In this document: one piece after another, positions 6,663-13,648 of the stretch
How the letters are laid out: every line of letters begins with the position of its first letter
Position numbering within the stretch: the stretch's first letter is position 1
NCBI GenBank assembly: GCA_002405555.1
Contig: DHMA01000097.1
Location: forward strand, 20,330 to 35,715
DNA: 15,386 nucleotides
From: Opitutia bacterium UBA4654
GTDB lineage: Bacteria > Verrucomicrobiota > Verrucomicrobiia > Opitutales > Intestinicryptomonadaceae
Direction of reading: 5' to 3'
Position numbers and translations under genes: made by a program
The notes under the pieces: generated by a model
What the model was told of the DNA's origin: nothing
The model's database searches: none
The model's input: the letters and a program-made list of their open reading frames with translations, nothing else

Positions 6663-7393
6663 GATACATTCCCAAACCCTCCGAATCGGAAGCCCCCGAA
6701 GCTTTCAAACGCTGGAAAAAACGCCACCCAAACGCGAAGTATTCGTCGTTCCACAACGTGAGGGCGAAGTCGGCGTTGAAAGAGTCGCTGATAAGGCGGC
6801 AGAAGTTTTTGTGCTGTTATTGCGAATCGCGCATAACGGAGGAGACGTCGCACATAGAGCACATAGAGCCGCAAATGGGCGGGCTTTCCGCGCATACGAT
6901 GGACTACGGCAACATGGCGGCGTCGTGCATCAAAGACCCCAAAAAATTCGAGGAAAAGTCCGAAGCCGCGCAGGCGGGCGTAGGCGTCCTGCGGGACGCC
7001 TACCTGCACTGCGGACACGCGCGCGGAACGCGCCCCGTGGCGTCGCCCTACGACCCCGTCGTAGACGAGCTTTTCCGCTACTCTTTCGGCGGCGAAATCA
7101 AGGTGTCGCCAGAGCTTTCCGACGAATCGAAAATCGAACTCGCGCGGGAGACTATCGACAACCTAAGGCTCAACGTCCCGACGCTCGCAAACCTCCGCAG
7201 GCTCGCCATGTACGAAACCGTAAGGCTTCTCGAAGCGGGAATCCCGCCGTCGGTGATTCTTCGCGAAATCAACGGAAGGCTTCCGCCGTTCATAACGTCG
7301 GCAAAAAAGGCGGTGGAGGCGTGGACGCGGGCGACGGAAACCGCCGGAAAATCGGAACAGAAAACACCATGCAAACAGGAAATTTCAAAATAG
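6659..7393 (+). CDS. ptuB: Septu-type HNH endonuclease, PtuB-like (TIGR02646 family)
   Basis: A 244-residue HNH nuclease, predicted to be the DNA- or RNA-cutting effector of the Septu pair. The N-terminus MRYIPKP is typical of the family. C52-C53-Y-C55 and C90, with C118/H120 (HCGH), are candidate structural zinc ligands. HIEHIEP (65-71) supplies the catalytic histidine region and YGN (83-85) the asparagine of the HNH core. The C-terminal region (about 150-205; ARETIDNLRLNVPTLANLRR) has the helical LN...L..R segment common to TIGR02646 proteins of Septu and retron systems. The start is set by AGGAG nine bases upstream and by the ATGA overlap with ptuA, which implies coupled translation. The last 25 bases overlap the start of nfo in another frame, so the C-terminal ~20 residues are Lys/Thr-rich and probably poorly constrained. 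Confidence 0.87.
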   Translation: MRYIPKPSESEAPEAFKRWKKRHPNAKYSSFHNVRAKSALKESLIRRQKFLCCYCESRITEETSHIEHIEPQMGGLSAHTMDYGNMAASCIKDPKKFEEKSEAAQAGVGVLRDAYLHCGHARGTRPVASPYDPVVDELFRYSFGGEIKVSPELSDESKIELARETIDNLRLNVPTLANLRRLAMYETVRLLEAGIPPSVILREINGRLPPFITSAKKAVEAWTRATETAGKSEQKTPCKQEISK

Positions 7394-8211
7394 GCTGCCA
7401 CCTCTCGTTCGCGGGCGGATACGCGCAAATGGGCAAAGACGCGCTCTCGATTGGCGCAAACGCGTTCCAGTATTTCAGCCGCAATCCGCGCGGCGGAAAG
7501 ACAAAGGACTTCGACCCCGCCGACGCCGAAAAACTCAACGCAATCGCGGCGGAAAACGGCTTTGCGCCCTATCTCGTCCACGCGCCCTACACCTACAATC
7601 CCTGCTCGGCGGACGAAAAACTGCGCGTCTTTGCAAAAACCGCAATGGCGGAGGATTTGGAGCGGCAGGAAAACGTCGGACACAGCTTCTACAACTTCCA
7701 CCCGGGCTCGCATGTCGGGCAGGGAATCGGGCGCGGAATCGAGCTTATCGTGGAGCTTCTGAAAGAGGTTTTGCCGAAAGCGAAAACGACTGCGGTTCTG
7801 CTCGAAACAATGTCCGGCAAGGGAAGCGAAGTAGGCGGAACTTTCGAGGAGATTGCCGAAATAATCGACGGCGCGGGAAGCCCCGAAAACCTCGGCGTGT
7901 GCCTCGACACCTGCCACGTCTTTTCCGCGGGCTACGACATCGTAAACAACCTCGACGAAGTCCTCGCAAAATTCGACAAAACGGTTGGGCTTGCGCGGCT
8001 CAAAGCAATCCACCTAAACGACAGCATGACGCCCTTCGCCTCAAAGAAAGACAGGCACGAAACAATCGGCAACGGAAGCATTGGGCTGGACGCCGTAGTG
8101 CGCATAATCAACCACCCGCTTCTGCGGAATCTGCCGTTCTACCTCGAAACGCCGAACGACCTCGACGGCTACGCGCGGGAAATCGCCCTGCTGCGCTCAA
8201 AACGCGCATGA
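7369..8211 (+). CDS. nfo: Endonuclease IV (AP endonuclease)
   Basis: A 280-residue zinc-dependent apurinic/apyrimidinic endonuclease of the xylose-isomerase-like TIM-barrel fold. It nicks DNA 5' of abasic sites and repairs blocked 3' ends in base excision repair. All nine trinuclear-zinc ligands of the family are present: H71 (LVHAP), H111 (FHPGSH), E146 (LLET), D180 and H183 (CLDTCH), H215 (IHLNDS), D228 and H230 (KDRHE), E260 (YLETP). Length is normal. Start ATG 7369 lies inside ptuB (25-base overlap), matches the usual start near K-I-G-x-H-L-S, and has only a weak ribosome-binding site, so translation may depend on reinitiation after ptuB. It overlaps the next gene by ATGA. This is normally a housekeeping repair enzyme; its coupling to a defence pair is unusual. 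Confidence 0.95.
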   Translation: MQTGNFKIGCHLSFAGGYAQMGKDALSIGANAFQYFSRNPRGGKTKDFDPADAEKLNAIAAENGFAPYLVHAPYTYNPCSADEKLRVFAKTAMAEDLERQENVGHSFYNFHPGSHVGQGIGRGIELIVELLKEVLPKAKTTAVLLETMSGKGSEVGGTFEEIAEIIDGAGSPENLGVCLDTCHVFSAGYDIVNNLDEVLAKFDKTVGLARLKAIHLNDSMTPFASKKDRHETIGNGSIGLDAVVRIINHPLLRNLPFYLETPNDLDGYAREIALLRSKRA

Positions 8212-8933
8212 AACGCCGACGCCGAAAGCCGAAAAACGCCGCGCTTAAAATCGCGCACTGGGTTTTGAAACGCCGCTTTCTTGCGGCGTGCATCGCGGTT
8301 TTTATCGTGTTCGCGTTCGTCGGCAAATGCTCGAAAAACGAATATTCGGCGCGGACGCCCGAAGAAATCGCCTACCTGAAATCGCTCAGGGCGAAGTACG
8401 CGGGCGCGGGCAGGCGCGTCGATTTGCGCTCCGCCGAACGCTCCATCGCCGAAGCCTGCGCGTTCATAGCCGCCGCCGAAAACGACGTCCCGAACTGGGA
8501 CACCCCCGACGCCCGCGCCCTACTCTTGGCGACCGCCGTTGTGGAAAGCGACCTTCGCGCAAGGTATCAGGACGGCGGCGGCGACGCAATCGGACTGTTC
8601 CAAGTGGAGTACGGCACATACCGCGACCTCTGGCACAGGGCGATACGCTACAAACACCCCCGACTCTACAAGGCAATGCGCGCGCGTTTCGGCGAGCCGC
8701 GCAGCGACGAAATCAGCTTCGAGGATTTGCAAAAAAACGACATTGTGGGCGCGGTTTTCGCCCGCGTAAAATATTTCGAAAGCGGCGCGGAAATCCCGCC
8801 CGCCGACAATCCCGACGCTCAGGCCGCCGTCTACAAAAAGTATTACAACACGGCGGCGGGCAGGGGAGATACGGAAAACTTCAAAAGAAAGACGCAAAAA
8901 TACCTCCGCCCCGCCGCGCAGGGCGGCAAATGA
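8208..8933 (+). CDS. Membrane-anchored lysozyme / lytic-transglycosylase-like protein
   Basis: A 241-residue protein with a strongly basic N-terminus (KRRRRKPK, 2-9) and one transmembrane segment (about 24-40, FLAACIAVFIVFAFVGK). It should be anchored in the inner membrane with the C-terminal domain in the periplasm. Residues 106-145 (LLATAVVESDLRARYQDGGGDAIGLFQVE) resemble the catalytic core of goose-type lysozyme/SLT transglycosylase domains. E113 is the likely catalytic acid, and GLFQ is the conserved loop after it. The segment YKKYYNTAAGRGDTENF (209-225) is typical of phage-type and tail-associated members. The predicted role is peptidoglycan cleavage. The start codon overlaps the nfo stop (ATGA), and a terminator follows 35 bp after the stop, so this is the last gene of the ptuA-ptuB-nfo unit. 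The exact family and activity are inferred from motif likeness only. Confidence 0.7.
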   Translation: MKRRRRKPKNAALKIAHWVLKRRFLAACIAVFIVFAFVGKCSKNEYSARTPEEIAYLKSLRAKYAGAGRRVDLRSAERSIAEACAFIAAAENDVPNWDTPDARALLLATAVVESDLRARYQDGGGDAIGLFQVEYGTYRDLWHRAIRYKHPRLYKAMRARFGEPRSDEISFEDLQKNDIVGAVFARVKYFESGAEIPPADNPDAQAAVYKKYYNTAAGRGDTENFKRKTQKYLRPAAQGGK

Positions 8934-8967
8934 TTATTCCGCTTTTCGAAATCATTGCACTATTTTG

Positions 8968-8995
8968 ACTTTTCGTTTCGACGAAAAGTTTTTTT
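8968..8995 (+). terminator. Rho-independent terminator with UUCG loop
   Basis: ACTTTTCGT (8968-8976) pairs perfectly with ACGAAAAGT (8981-8989) around a TTCG tetraloop, followed by seven T (8989-8995). It closes the ptuA-ptuB-nfo-transglycosylase operon. Confidence 0.9.
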
Positions 8996-9050
8996 GCTTT
9001 CCAAACCGCGCGTTTCCCGCTTGAATGGACGCATAGAAAGAGGAAACGGA

Positions 9051-9953
9051 ATGAACAAACTCGTCACCGAATTTACGGAAGATTCGCACTTGCAGGGCAA
9101 CCGCTATTTCAGGGTGGTTCACGGCAAAACCGACAGGTCGCATTCGGTCGGGCTTCACAGGCACGATTTCGTGGAAATCATGTGGGTAAGAAGCGGCGGC
9201 GGACTCCTGATTTCGGGCGGCAAAACCCGCAAATTTTCGGGAAACTTCCTCTACATTTCGAAGCCCAACGAAGTCCACGTCTTGGAGGCGGCAAACGGGG
9301 CGCAAATGCACTTCACATACGTCGCCGTAGCCCGCGGGCTGATGGACAAATTCCTGAACGAAATCCTCGCGGAAGAGGACGAATTTTCGCGCGAAAGGTT
9401 CAGGGGGCTTTCGCTCAAACTCTCGCCGTTCGAGACCGCGTTTCTCGACAGGGCGGCGTCGGAGCTTGCATGGCAGAACGACTCCCTTGTGGCGATTATC
9501 CGCTTCCTTACAAACATCTACTGGCAGCTGAAAAACACATTCGCCTCCGCCCTCCCCGAAATGCCCGACTGGCTCTCCGACGCCTGCATGCGAATCCGCA
9601 ACCCCGAAAACCTCGCGCTGGGGCTTCCCAAATTCAGGGAAATCTGCGGCAAGGACATGTCCTACATAAACCGCGCAATGCGCAAATACCTCGACGCGAC
9701 TCCCACGGAGTTCGTGAACGACGCCCGCCTGCGCTACGCCGCGTGGCTGCTCGAAACGTCGTCGTACTCGGCGAGCGAAATTTCCGAAATCTGCGGATTT
9801 TCCGACCTCCCCTATTTCTGCCGCAAATTCAGGGAGAAATACGAGTCAACCCCAACGCAGTTCAGAAGCAGCGCGCTGGGAGCGGCGGAAAATTCGCACA
9901 TCAACAACTCGTACAAAATGCGCAACGTAAAAAAAGTGGTGGCGCAGGTGTAG
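9051..9953 (+). CDS. AraC-family transcriptional regulator
   Basis: A 300-residue AraC/XylS regulator with the usual two-domain build. The N-terminal cupin-like sensing domain (about 20-120) contains LHRHDFVEIMWVRSGGG and later SKPNEVHVL, the His- and Glu-bearing strands of sugar-type AraC sensors. The C-terminal region (about 185-272) carries two helix-turn-helices: LPKFREICGKDMSYINRAMR and then SASEISEICGFSDLPYFCRKFREKYESTPTQF, the conserved second HTH and family signature. Start ATG 9051 is supported by AGAGGA a few bases upstream; a longer in-frame start at 8955 would lie across the preceding terminator. A Gfo/Idh/MocA oxidoreductase starts 12 bases after the stop, so the regulator and this enzyme share a transcript. 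A role in carbohydrate response is likely; the ligand is unknown. Confidence 0.92.
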   Translation: MNKLVTEFTEDSHLQGNRYFRVVHGKTDRSHSVGLHRHDFVEIMWVRSGGGLLISGGKTRKFSGNFLYISKPNEVHVLEAANGAQMHFTYVAVARGLMDKFLNEILAEEDEFSRERFRGLSLKLSPFETAFLDRAASELAWQNDSLVAIIRFLTNIYWQLKNTFASALPEMPDWLSDACMRIRNPENLALGLPKFREICGKDMSYINRAMRKYLDATPTEFVNDARLRYAAWLLETSSYSASEISEICGFSDLPYFCRKFREKYESTPTQFRSSALGAAENSHINNSYKMRNVKKVVAQV

Positions 9954-9965
9954 ACTTTAACAAAA

Positions 9966-11042
9966 ATGAATATCATGAAAAAACTCAAAGTGCTGGTAAT
10001 CGGCTGCGGAAACATGGGCGCCTCCCATGCGAGAGCCTACAATAAATTGGACGAATTCGAGCTTGTCGGAATCGTAGACAGAAAGCGCGAGGCGGTGGAC
10101 GCCTTCAACAAGTCGGTAAACGGCAACTACGCGCATTTCGAAGACGCGGACGCGGCAATCGCCGAAACAAAGCCCGATGTCGTGGCAATCTGCACATACC
10201 CAAATTCGCACGAAGCCCTCGCGACAAAGGCGATTGAGGCGGGCTGCCACGTCTTCGTGGAAAAGCCGATTGCGTCGACAGTCGAGGGCGCGAAAAGGGT
10301 CGCAGAGCTTGCGAAGTCGCGCGGCAAAAAAGTGGTGGTGGGCTACATTCTGCGCCACCACCCGTCGTGGATAAAATTCATAGACCTTGCGCACAAGCTC
10401 GGCAAGCCGCTTGTCATGCGCATGAACCTCAACCAGCAGTCGCACGGCAAGGCGTGGGAAACGCACAAAAACCTGCTGCACTCGCTCACGCCAATCGTGG
10501 ACTGCGGCGTGCACTACGCCGACGTCATGTGCCAAATGACTCAGGCAAAACCGTTGAGGGTCAGCGGAATCTCCGCGAAAGTCTCCGACGAAATCGGCGC
10601 GGACGAACGCAACTACGGACAGTTCCAAGTGGCGTTCGACGACGGCTCTGTCGGCTGGTACGAAGCGGGCTGGGGCCCGATGATGTCCACAAACGCGTTC
10701 TTCGTAAAGGACGTGATCGGCCCGAAAGGCTGCGCGTCGATTTGCGCGAAGTCGGGCGAAAAATCGTCGGACGACATAGACTCGCACACAAAGACGAACA
10801 CGATAAAATTCCACTCGGCGGAAGTCGCCGCCGACGGAAGCTTCGCAAAGGAGGACGAGTGGATTGACACGAAAGACGAGCCGGTTCACGACGAACTCTG
10901 CGCAAGGGAACAGCTCTTCCTGCACAACGCAATCGTAAACGACGCCGACTTGTCGAAGCACATAGAGGACGCCGTAAACAGCCTGAAAATCTGCCTTGCC
11001 GCCGACGAAAGCGCAAGAACAGGCAAAGTCGTCGAACTTTAA
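9966..11042 (+). CDS. Gfo/Idh/MocA-family NAD(P)-dependent oxidoreductase
   Basis: A 358-residue oxidoreductase of the glucose-fructose oxidoreductase / inositol dehydrogenase / MocA family, which oxidise or reduce sugars and their derivatives. The Rossmann nucleotide-binding loop is VIGCGNMGASHA (11-22), and VDRK (37-40) ends the second strand where the adenosine ribose is held. EKP (99-101) carries the catalytic or substrate-binding Lys100. DCGVHYADV (179-187) is the family block holding the catalytic His183 and Asp179. Length is typical. A second ATG three codons in (9975) is an equally possible start. There is no clear ribosome-binding site, and the gene probably depends on read-through from the AraC gene 12 bases upstream. 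It ends at a strong bidirectional terminator. The substrate cannot be told from sequence. Confidence 0.9.
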   Translation: MNIMKKLKVLVIGCGNMGASHARAYNKLDEFELVGIVDRKREAVDAFNKSVNGNYAHFEDADAAIAETKPDVVAICTYPNSHEALATKAIEAGCHVFVEKPIASTVEGAKRVAELAKSRGKKVVVGYILRHHPSWIKFIDLAHKLGKPLVMRMNLNQQSHGKAWETHKNLLHSLTPIVDCGVHYADVMCQMTQAKPLRVSGISAKVSDEIGADERNYGQFQVAFDDGSVGWYEAGWGPMMSTNAFFVKDVIGPKGCASICAKSGEKSSDDIDSHTKTNTIKFHSAEVAADGSFAKEDEWIDTKDEPVHDELCAREQLFLHNAIVNDADLSKHIEDAVNSLKICLAADESARTGKVVEL

Positions 11043-11096
11043 TAGTGCCCGCCGCCGTATTCGCCGCCGAAAATTCGGGGCGCGGACGGCGGAAAC

Positions 11097-11137
11097 AAAA
11101 AGCGGAAATTCCCGTCGCGGAGTTTCCGCTTTTTTTT
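11097..11137. terminator. Bidirectional rho-independent terminator between convergent genes
   Basis: AAAAAGCGGAAA (11097-11108) is perfectly complementary to TTTCCGCTTTTT (11123-11134), extended inward by up to four more pairs. T runs leave the stem on both strands. It serves the Gfo/Idh/MocA gene (+) and the convergent C39-like peptidase gene (-, stop at 11163). Confidence 0.92.
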
Positions 11138-11162
11138 GCGCCGCGCAAAACGCCAAACGCCG

Positions 11163-12371
11163 CTAACGCGGGGAAACAAAGAATAGCGGGCAGTCTTGCG
11201 AAACCGCCTTGAACGTCTCGAACGAAATCCACGAGGGCGCAACGTCGCCGTCGCTCCAAGAATCGGAAACCGCAAGCTCTTTCGTCGCCCTGTTGTAGCC
11301 TACCACAAGGCACACATGCGCGGAATCGGCGTTCATGCCGCCCATTTTCGGCTTCCGCTCCTTGCGGCAGATTTTAGCCCATTCCTTGAAGTCGGCGGCT
11401 CCGCGCTCCTTTGTGCGCGCGCGGCGGGCGGAAACGTATTCGGCGGGCGAAAACATCAGCCACAGCATGGGAACGCCCGCGTCGATATTCTTGGAAATTT
11501 GGGAGAAATCGCGCTTTGTGCCGCCGAATTTCAGCTTGTTCGCGCGGGCGATTTTCGAGATGGCGTCGGCTGCGTTGTCGAGGGTTGTTCCGCCGCCGAC
11601 GCCCGTTTTGAAAAGGTCGGCAAGCTTGTGCATGTCGATGTCGGCAAGCCCGTTGTGGAGGAGCAGCCGCTCGACCGTGGCGGGAAAGCAGTAGCCTTTC
11701 GCGCCCTGATTGACCATGGGGACGTTAACCACAACGTCGCCGTTTGCCGACTTTTCGACTGAGTCGGCGAGATTCTTTTTGCCCGAAGCCTGCGTTTTTT
11801 CGGCGGGCTTTTCGGCAAGCGCGGCGGGCGGAACGGCCTGCATTATAATGAACTCTTTGTCCTCGAACGCCACGCGGATTGTCGCCGACGGGCAACTCCA
11901 CTGCTTTGCGCGGATTTTCGCCGCGCCGCCGCCGATGTGCGAGTTTTCGGCAGCGCCGAACGCCGCGGAAAGTTTTTTGAAAAGCTCCCTTGCGTCGGAG
12001 CGCATTTTTGCGGCGGTCTGGCTGTTCCATTTGCCGTCTTTTACGGAGTCGCCCTTGTTGAAAAATACGATTTTCACCGACGAAATTTTGCCGTTTGCGT
12101 ATTCGAATTTTATCTCGTTTGCGTCTACGCCGAATATTTTTTGACCTATGGCGCACGACAAAATTCCGCCGTCGCGCGTCCTTGTTTCTCCGCCGCCGAT
12201 TTTCAGGCGCGACTTCAATTCGTCGGGCGATTCGCTCCAAATTTTTCCGTCGCAAAAAACGGGAACGCCCGCGACGGCGTCGATGGACTGCGCGGCAAAT
12301 ACCCGCGGCGCAAAAGCCGCAAAAAACGCGGCAAAGCATAAAAATACCGTTCGGAAATATTCGCTTTTCAT
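11163..12371 (-). CDS. Secreted C39-like cysteine peptidase
   Basis: A 402-residue exported protein. Start ATG 12371 gives a signal peptide (MKSEYFRTVFLCFAAFFAAFAPRVFA, cleavage after about residue 26); upstream in-frame codons give no sensible N-terminus. Residues 27-185 form a domain of unknown type with several beta-like segments. A low-complexity Ala/Glu/Lys linker (185-208) follows. Residues 216-402 resemble a papain-fold peptidase C39-like domain: VPMVNQGAKGYCFPATVERLLLH places Q222 (oxyanion hole) and nucleophile C228. SAHVCLVVGYN supplies H352, and AVSDSW supplies D370. No ABC transporter or leader-peptide substrate is adjacent, so bacteriocin processing is not indicated. A periplasmic or extracellular peptidase or amidase role is more likely. 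There is no clear ribosome-binding site. The stop is followed by the bidirectional terminator. Confidence 0.78.
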   Translation of the reverse strand: MKSEYFRTVFLCFAAFFAAFAPRVFAAQSIDAVAGVPVFCDGKIWSESPDELKSRLKIGGGETRTRDGGILSCAIGQKIFGVDANEIKFEYANGKISSVKIVFFNKGDSVKDGKWNSQTAAKMRSDARELFKKLSAAFGAAENSHIGGGAAKIRAKQWSCPSATIRVAFEDKEFIIMQAVPPAALAEKPAEKTQASGKKNLADSVEKSANGDVVVNVPMVNQGAKGYCFPATVERLLLHNGLADIDMHKLADLFKTGVGGGTTLDNAADAISKIARANKLKFGGTKRDFSQISKNIDAGVPMLWLMFSPAEYVSARRARTKERGAADFKEWAKICRKERKPKMGGMNADSAHVCLVVGYNRATKELAVSDSWSDGDVAPSWISFETFKAVSQDCPLFFVSPR

Positions 12372-12519
12372 GGAGCAAAAAATAAACTTCCGTCCCCAAA
12401 AACCGCAAGACTTTTCTGGCAAGCAGCTCCTCAGAATTTCCCGCATTTGCGGACAAGCACACAAAAGCACAACGGCATTCCAAACGCCGCGCGTTTTCGA
12501 ACGGCATGAAAACGTCCGC
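12372..12519. other. Gap upstream of the C39-like peptidase gene
   Basis: About 150 bp without a supported gene. On the minus strand it contains TATTTT seven bases before the peptidase ATG, with a poor -35 (TTGCGG) 18 bases further upstream. This could be a near-leaderless promoter, but it is not convincing alone. Confidence 0.3.
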
Positions 12520-12552
12520 AAAAAAACCGCCATGCCCTGCGGCGCGGCGGTT
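12520..12552 (-). terminator. Rho-independent terminator after the PEP-CTERM gene
   Basis: Read on the minus strand, AACCGCC (12552-12546) pairs with GGCGGTT (12531-12525), with an inner GCC/GGC pairing possible, and runs into seven T (12526-12520). It lies 26 bases beyond the stop at 12578. Confidence 0.82.
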
Positions 12553-12577
12553 CGGAGTTTTCGAAAAACCCTTTGTC

Positions 12578-13471
12578 TTATTTGCGGCGGCGGCAGAACG
12601 CCGCGCAGAGCGCGATTGCCCCGAAAATCGCCGCCCACTCGGCGGGTTCGGGGATTGCCGAAGCGTTGTAAAGGTAGCCGTTCGAATCAATCGTCCACCC
12701 GCTTGTTAGCAGATTTCCGTTTGCGTCGTAAGCTACAAGCGTGGAATCGGCGTAATATGTGCCGTCCTCGTTTTTGTGCGAATCGAGGTACGCCTGCCCT
12801 TCGGCTGTATTTGCGAGAATGTTGTCGACTTCGCCCGTCGATAGAGTGAAGCGCAAAAACGAAGACGATTCCTGCTCGACAATCGTGAAGTCGCCGGTGA
12901 GCGCAAATTTGCTGTTTTCGAAATTGGCTATTTCAATAATTTGCTTTGAAGAGTCCGGAATAAGCGCGTTCCAGTTGTAATTTTGCAGAATCGCCGCCGT
13001 GTACGTGCCGCCGCCAAGCTCGAAACGAACGGTCGAAAGCGGCGTTGTGGTGATTGTCCCGATGTCCATGCCCGAGGCGCTTTTCACAGTGGAAAGGTCG
13101 AGCGTCAAATCGGACTTGCGGCTTATGAACCTTGTGCCCTTGCTTCCGTCCGTGTTTTTGATTGAGTCGGCGTCGCCGAACTTTACTTTCAGCGTGCCGC
13201 CCTGTGCCAGCTGAATGTAATTCGTCATGATTTTGCCGCCCGCAACGACGTCGATTGTGGCGTCTCCGCCCTGAATCAAAATGCCTTTCGGCGTGGAAAG
13301 TTCGCCCGACGACGAAACCAAAAGCGTTCCGTTGCCCGAGAGTGCGAGTCGGTTTTCATAGGAGAGCGAATCGCTGATTGTGGCGTCGAGAGCGAGGGAG
13401 TCGTCAGCCGCCTGCACGGAAAGCGCCGCCGCGAACGCCGAAAAAATAGCAAGTGTGTTTTTAATTTTCAT
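12578..13471 (-). CDS. Exported PEP-CTERM sorting-domain protein
   Basis: A 297-residue exported protein. ATG 13471 gives a signal peptide (MKIKNTLAIFSAFAAALSVQA, cleavage before ADD). The mature part is Ser/Thr/Gly/Asp-rich, with beta-strand-like repeats such as SGNGTLLVSSSGELS and GGDATIDVVAGGKI, and has no recognisable enzyme motif. The C-terminus (about 272-297) has the three-part PEP-CTERM signal: IPEPAEW, a hydrophobic span AAIFGAIALCAAF, and the basic end CRRRK. PEP-CTERM proteins are recognised by an exosortase (EpsH/XrtA type), cut and displayed or released with exopolysaccharide. No exosortase gene is in this window. The gene is monocistronic, bounded by its own terminator and by a promoter whose spacer is a perfect palindrome. 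There is no Shine-Dalgarno sequence. The function of the mature protein is unknown. Confidence 0.88.
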   Translation of the reverse strand: MKIKNTLAIFSAFAAALSVQAADDSLALDATISDSLSYENRLALSGNGTLLVSSSGELSTPKGILIQGGDATIDVVAGGKIMTNYIQLAQGGTLKVKFGDADSIKNTDGSKGTRFISRKSDLTLDLSTVKSASGMDIGTITTTPLSTVRFELGGGTYTAAILQNYNWNALIPDSSKQIIEIANFENSKFALTGDFTIVEQESSSFLRFTLSTGEVDNILANTAEGQAYLDSHKNEDGTYYADSTLVAYDANGNLLTSGWTIDSNGYLYNASAIPEPAEWAAIFGAIALCAAFCRRRK

Positions 13472-13477
13472 TCTACT

Positions 13478-13507
13478 GTGATACAGTATTTCAAATACTG
13501 TTGTCAA
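13478..13507 (-). promoter_or_regulatory. Promoter of the PEP-CTERM gene, with operator-filled spacer
   Basis: On the minus strand TTGACA (13507-13502, perfect -35) and TATCAC (13483-13478, 4 of 6) are spaced by 18 bases. Six bases separate the -10 from ATG 13471, so the transcript would start at or next to the start codon. The spacer is almost exactly the palindrome at 13483-13501. Confidence 0.6.
13483..13501. promoter_or_regulatory. Perfect palindrome, likely operator (copy 1)
   Basis: ACAGTATTTCAAATACTGT is a perfect 9-bp inverted repeat around a single C. It fills the -35/-10 spacer of the PEP-CTERM promoter, a classic place for a repressor dimer. A second copy lies at 13649-13665 in inverted orientation. 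The binding protein is not identifiable from sequence. Confidence 0.7.
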
Positions 13508-13516
13508 CCGTTTTTT

Positions 13517-13559
13517 GCGGAATTTGTGCATGTATCAAATACATACGCGCAGATTCCGC
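13517..13559. other. Long imperfect hairpin between the twin palindromes
   Basis: GCGGAAT (13517-13523) pairs with ATTCCGC (13553-13559), TGTGC (13525-13529) with GCGCA (13547-13551) including one G-U pair, and ATGTAT (13530-13535) with ATACAT (13539-13544). The loop is CAA, and there is one 2-base bulge. Six T precede it on the plus strand, so it is not a standard minus-strand terminator. It lies upstream of the PEP-CTERM -35 box. Confidence 0.5.
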
Positions 13560-13648
13560 CCCGCATTCGCATTCCTAAAAAACGTCGCCCTGAAAGGCAG
13601 TTTTTGCAACGGCTTGGATTAATAAGAGTTGCGATGAACAATGTGCAA

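Noticed and set aside
5870..7018. 382-codon minus-strand open frame antisense to ptuA and ptuB
   Set aside because: It mirrors the coding frames of two recognised genes, with no family motif.
6577..8211. One long 544-codon open frame suggesting a fusion ahead of endonuclease IV
   Set aside because: The first part is the out-of-frame shadow of ptuB (Arg/Ala-rich, no domain); endonuclease IV itself begins at ATG 7369 with normal family length.
9957..11156. 399-codon minus-strand open frame antisense to the Gfo/Idh/MocA gene
   Set aside because: Shadow frame with Arg/Val-rich composition; the plus strand encodes a clear oxidoreductase with all motifs.
12372..12638. Upstream extension of the C39-like peptidase frame to 12638
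   Set aside because: It would run through the PEP-CTERM terminator and destroy the signal peptide position; ATG 12371 gives a proper export signal.
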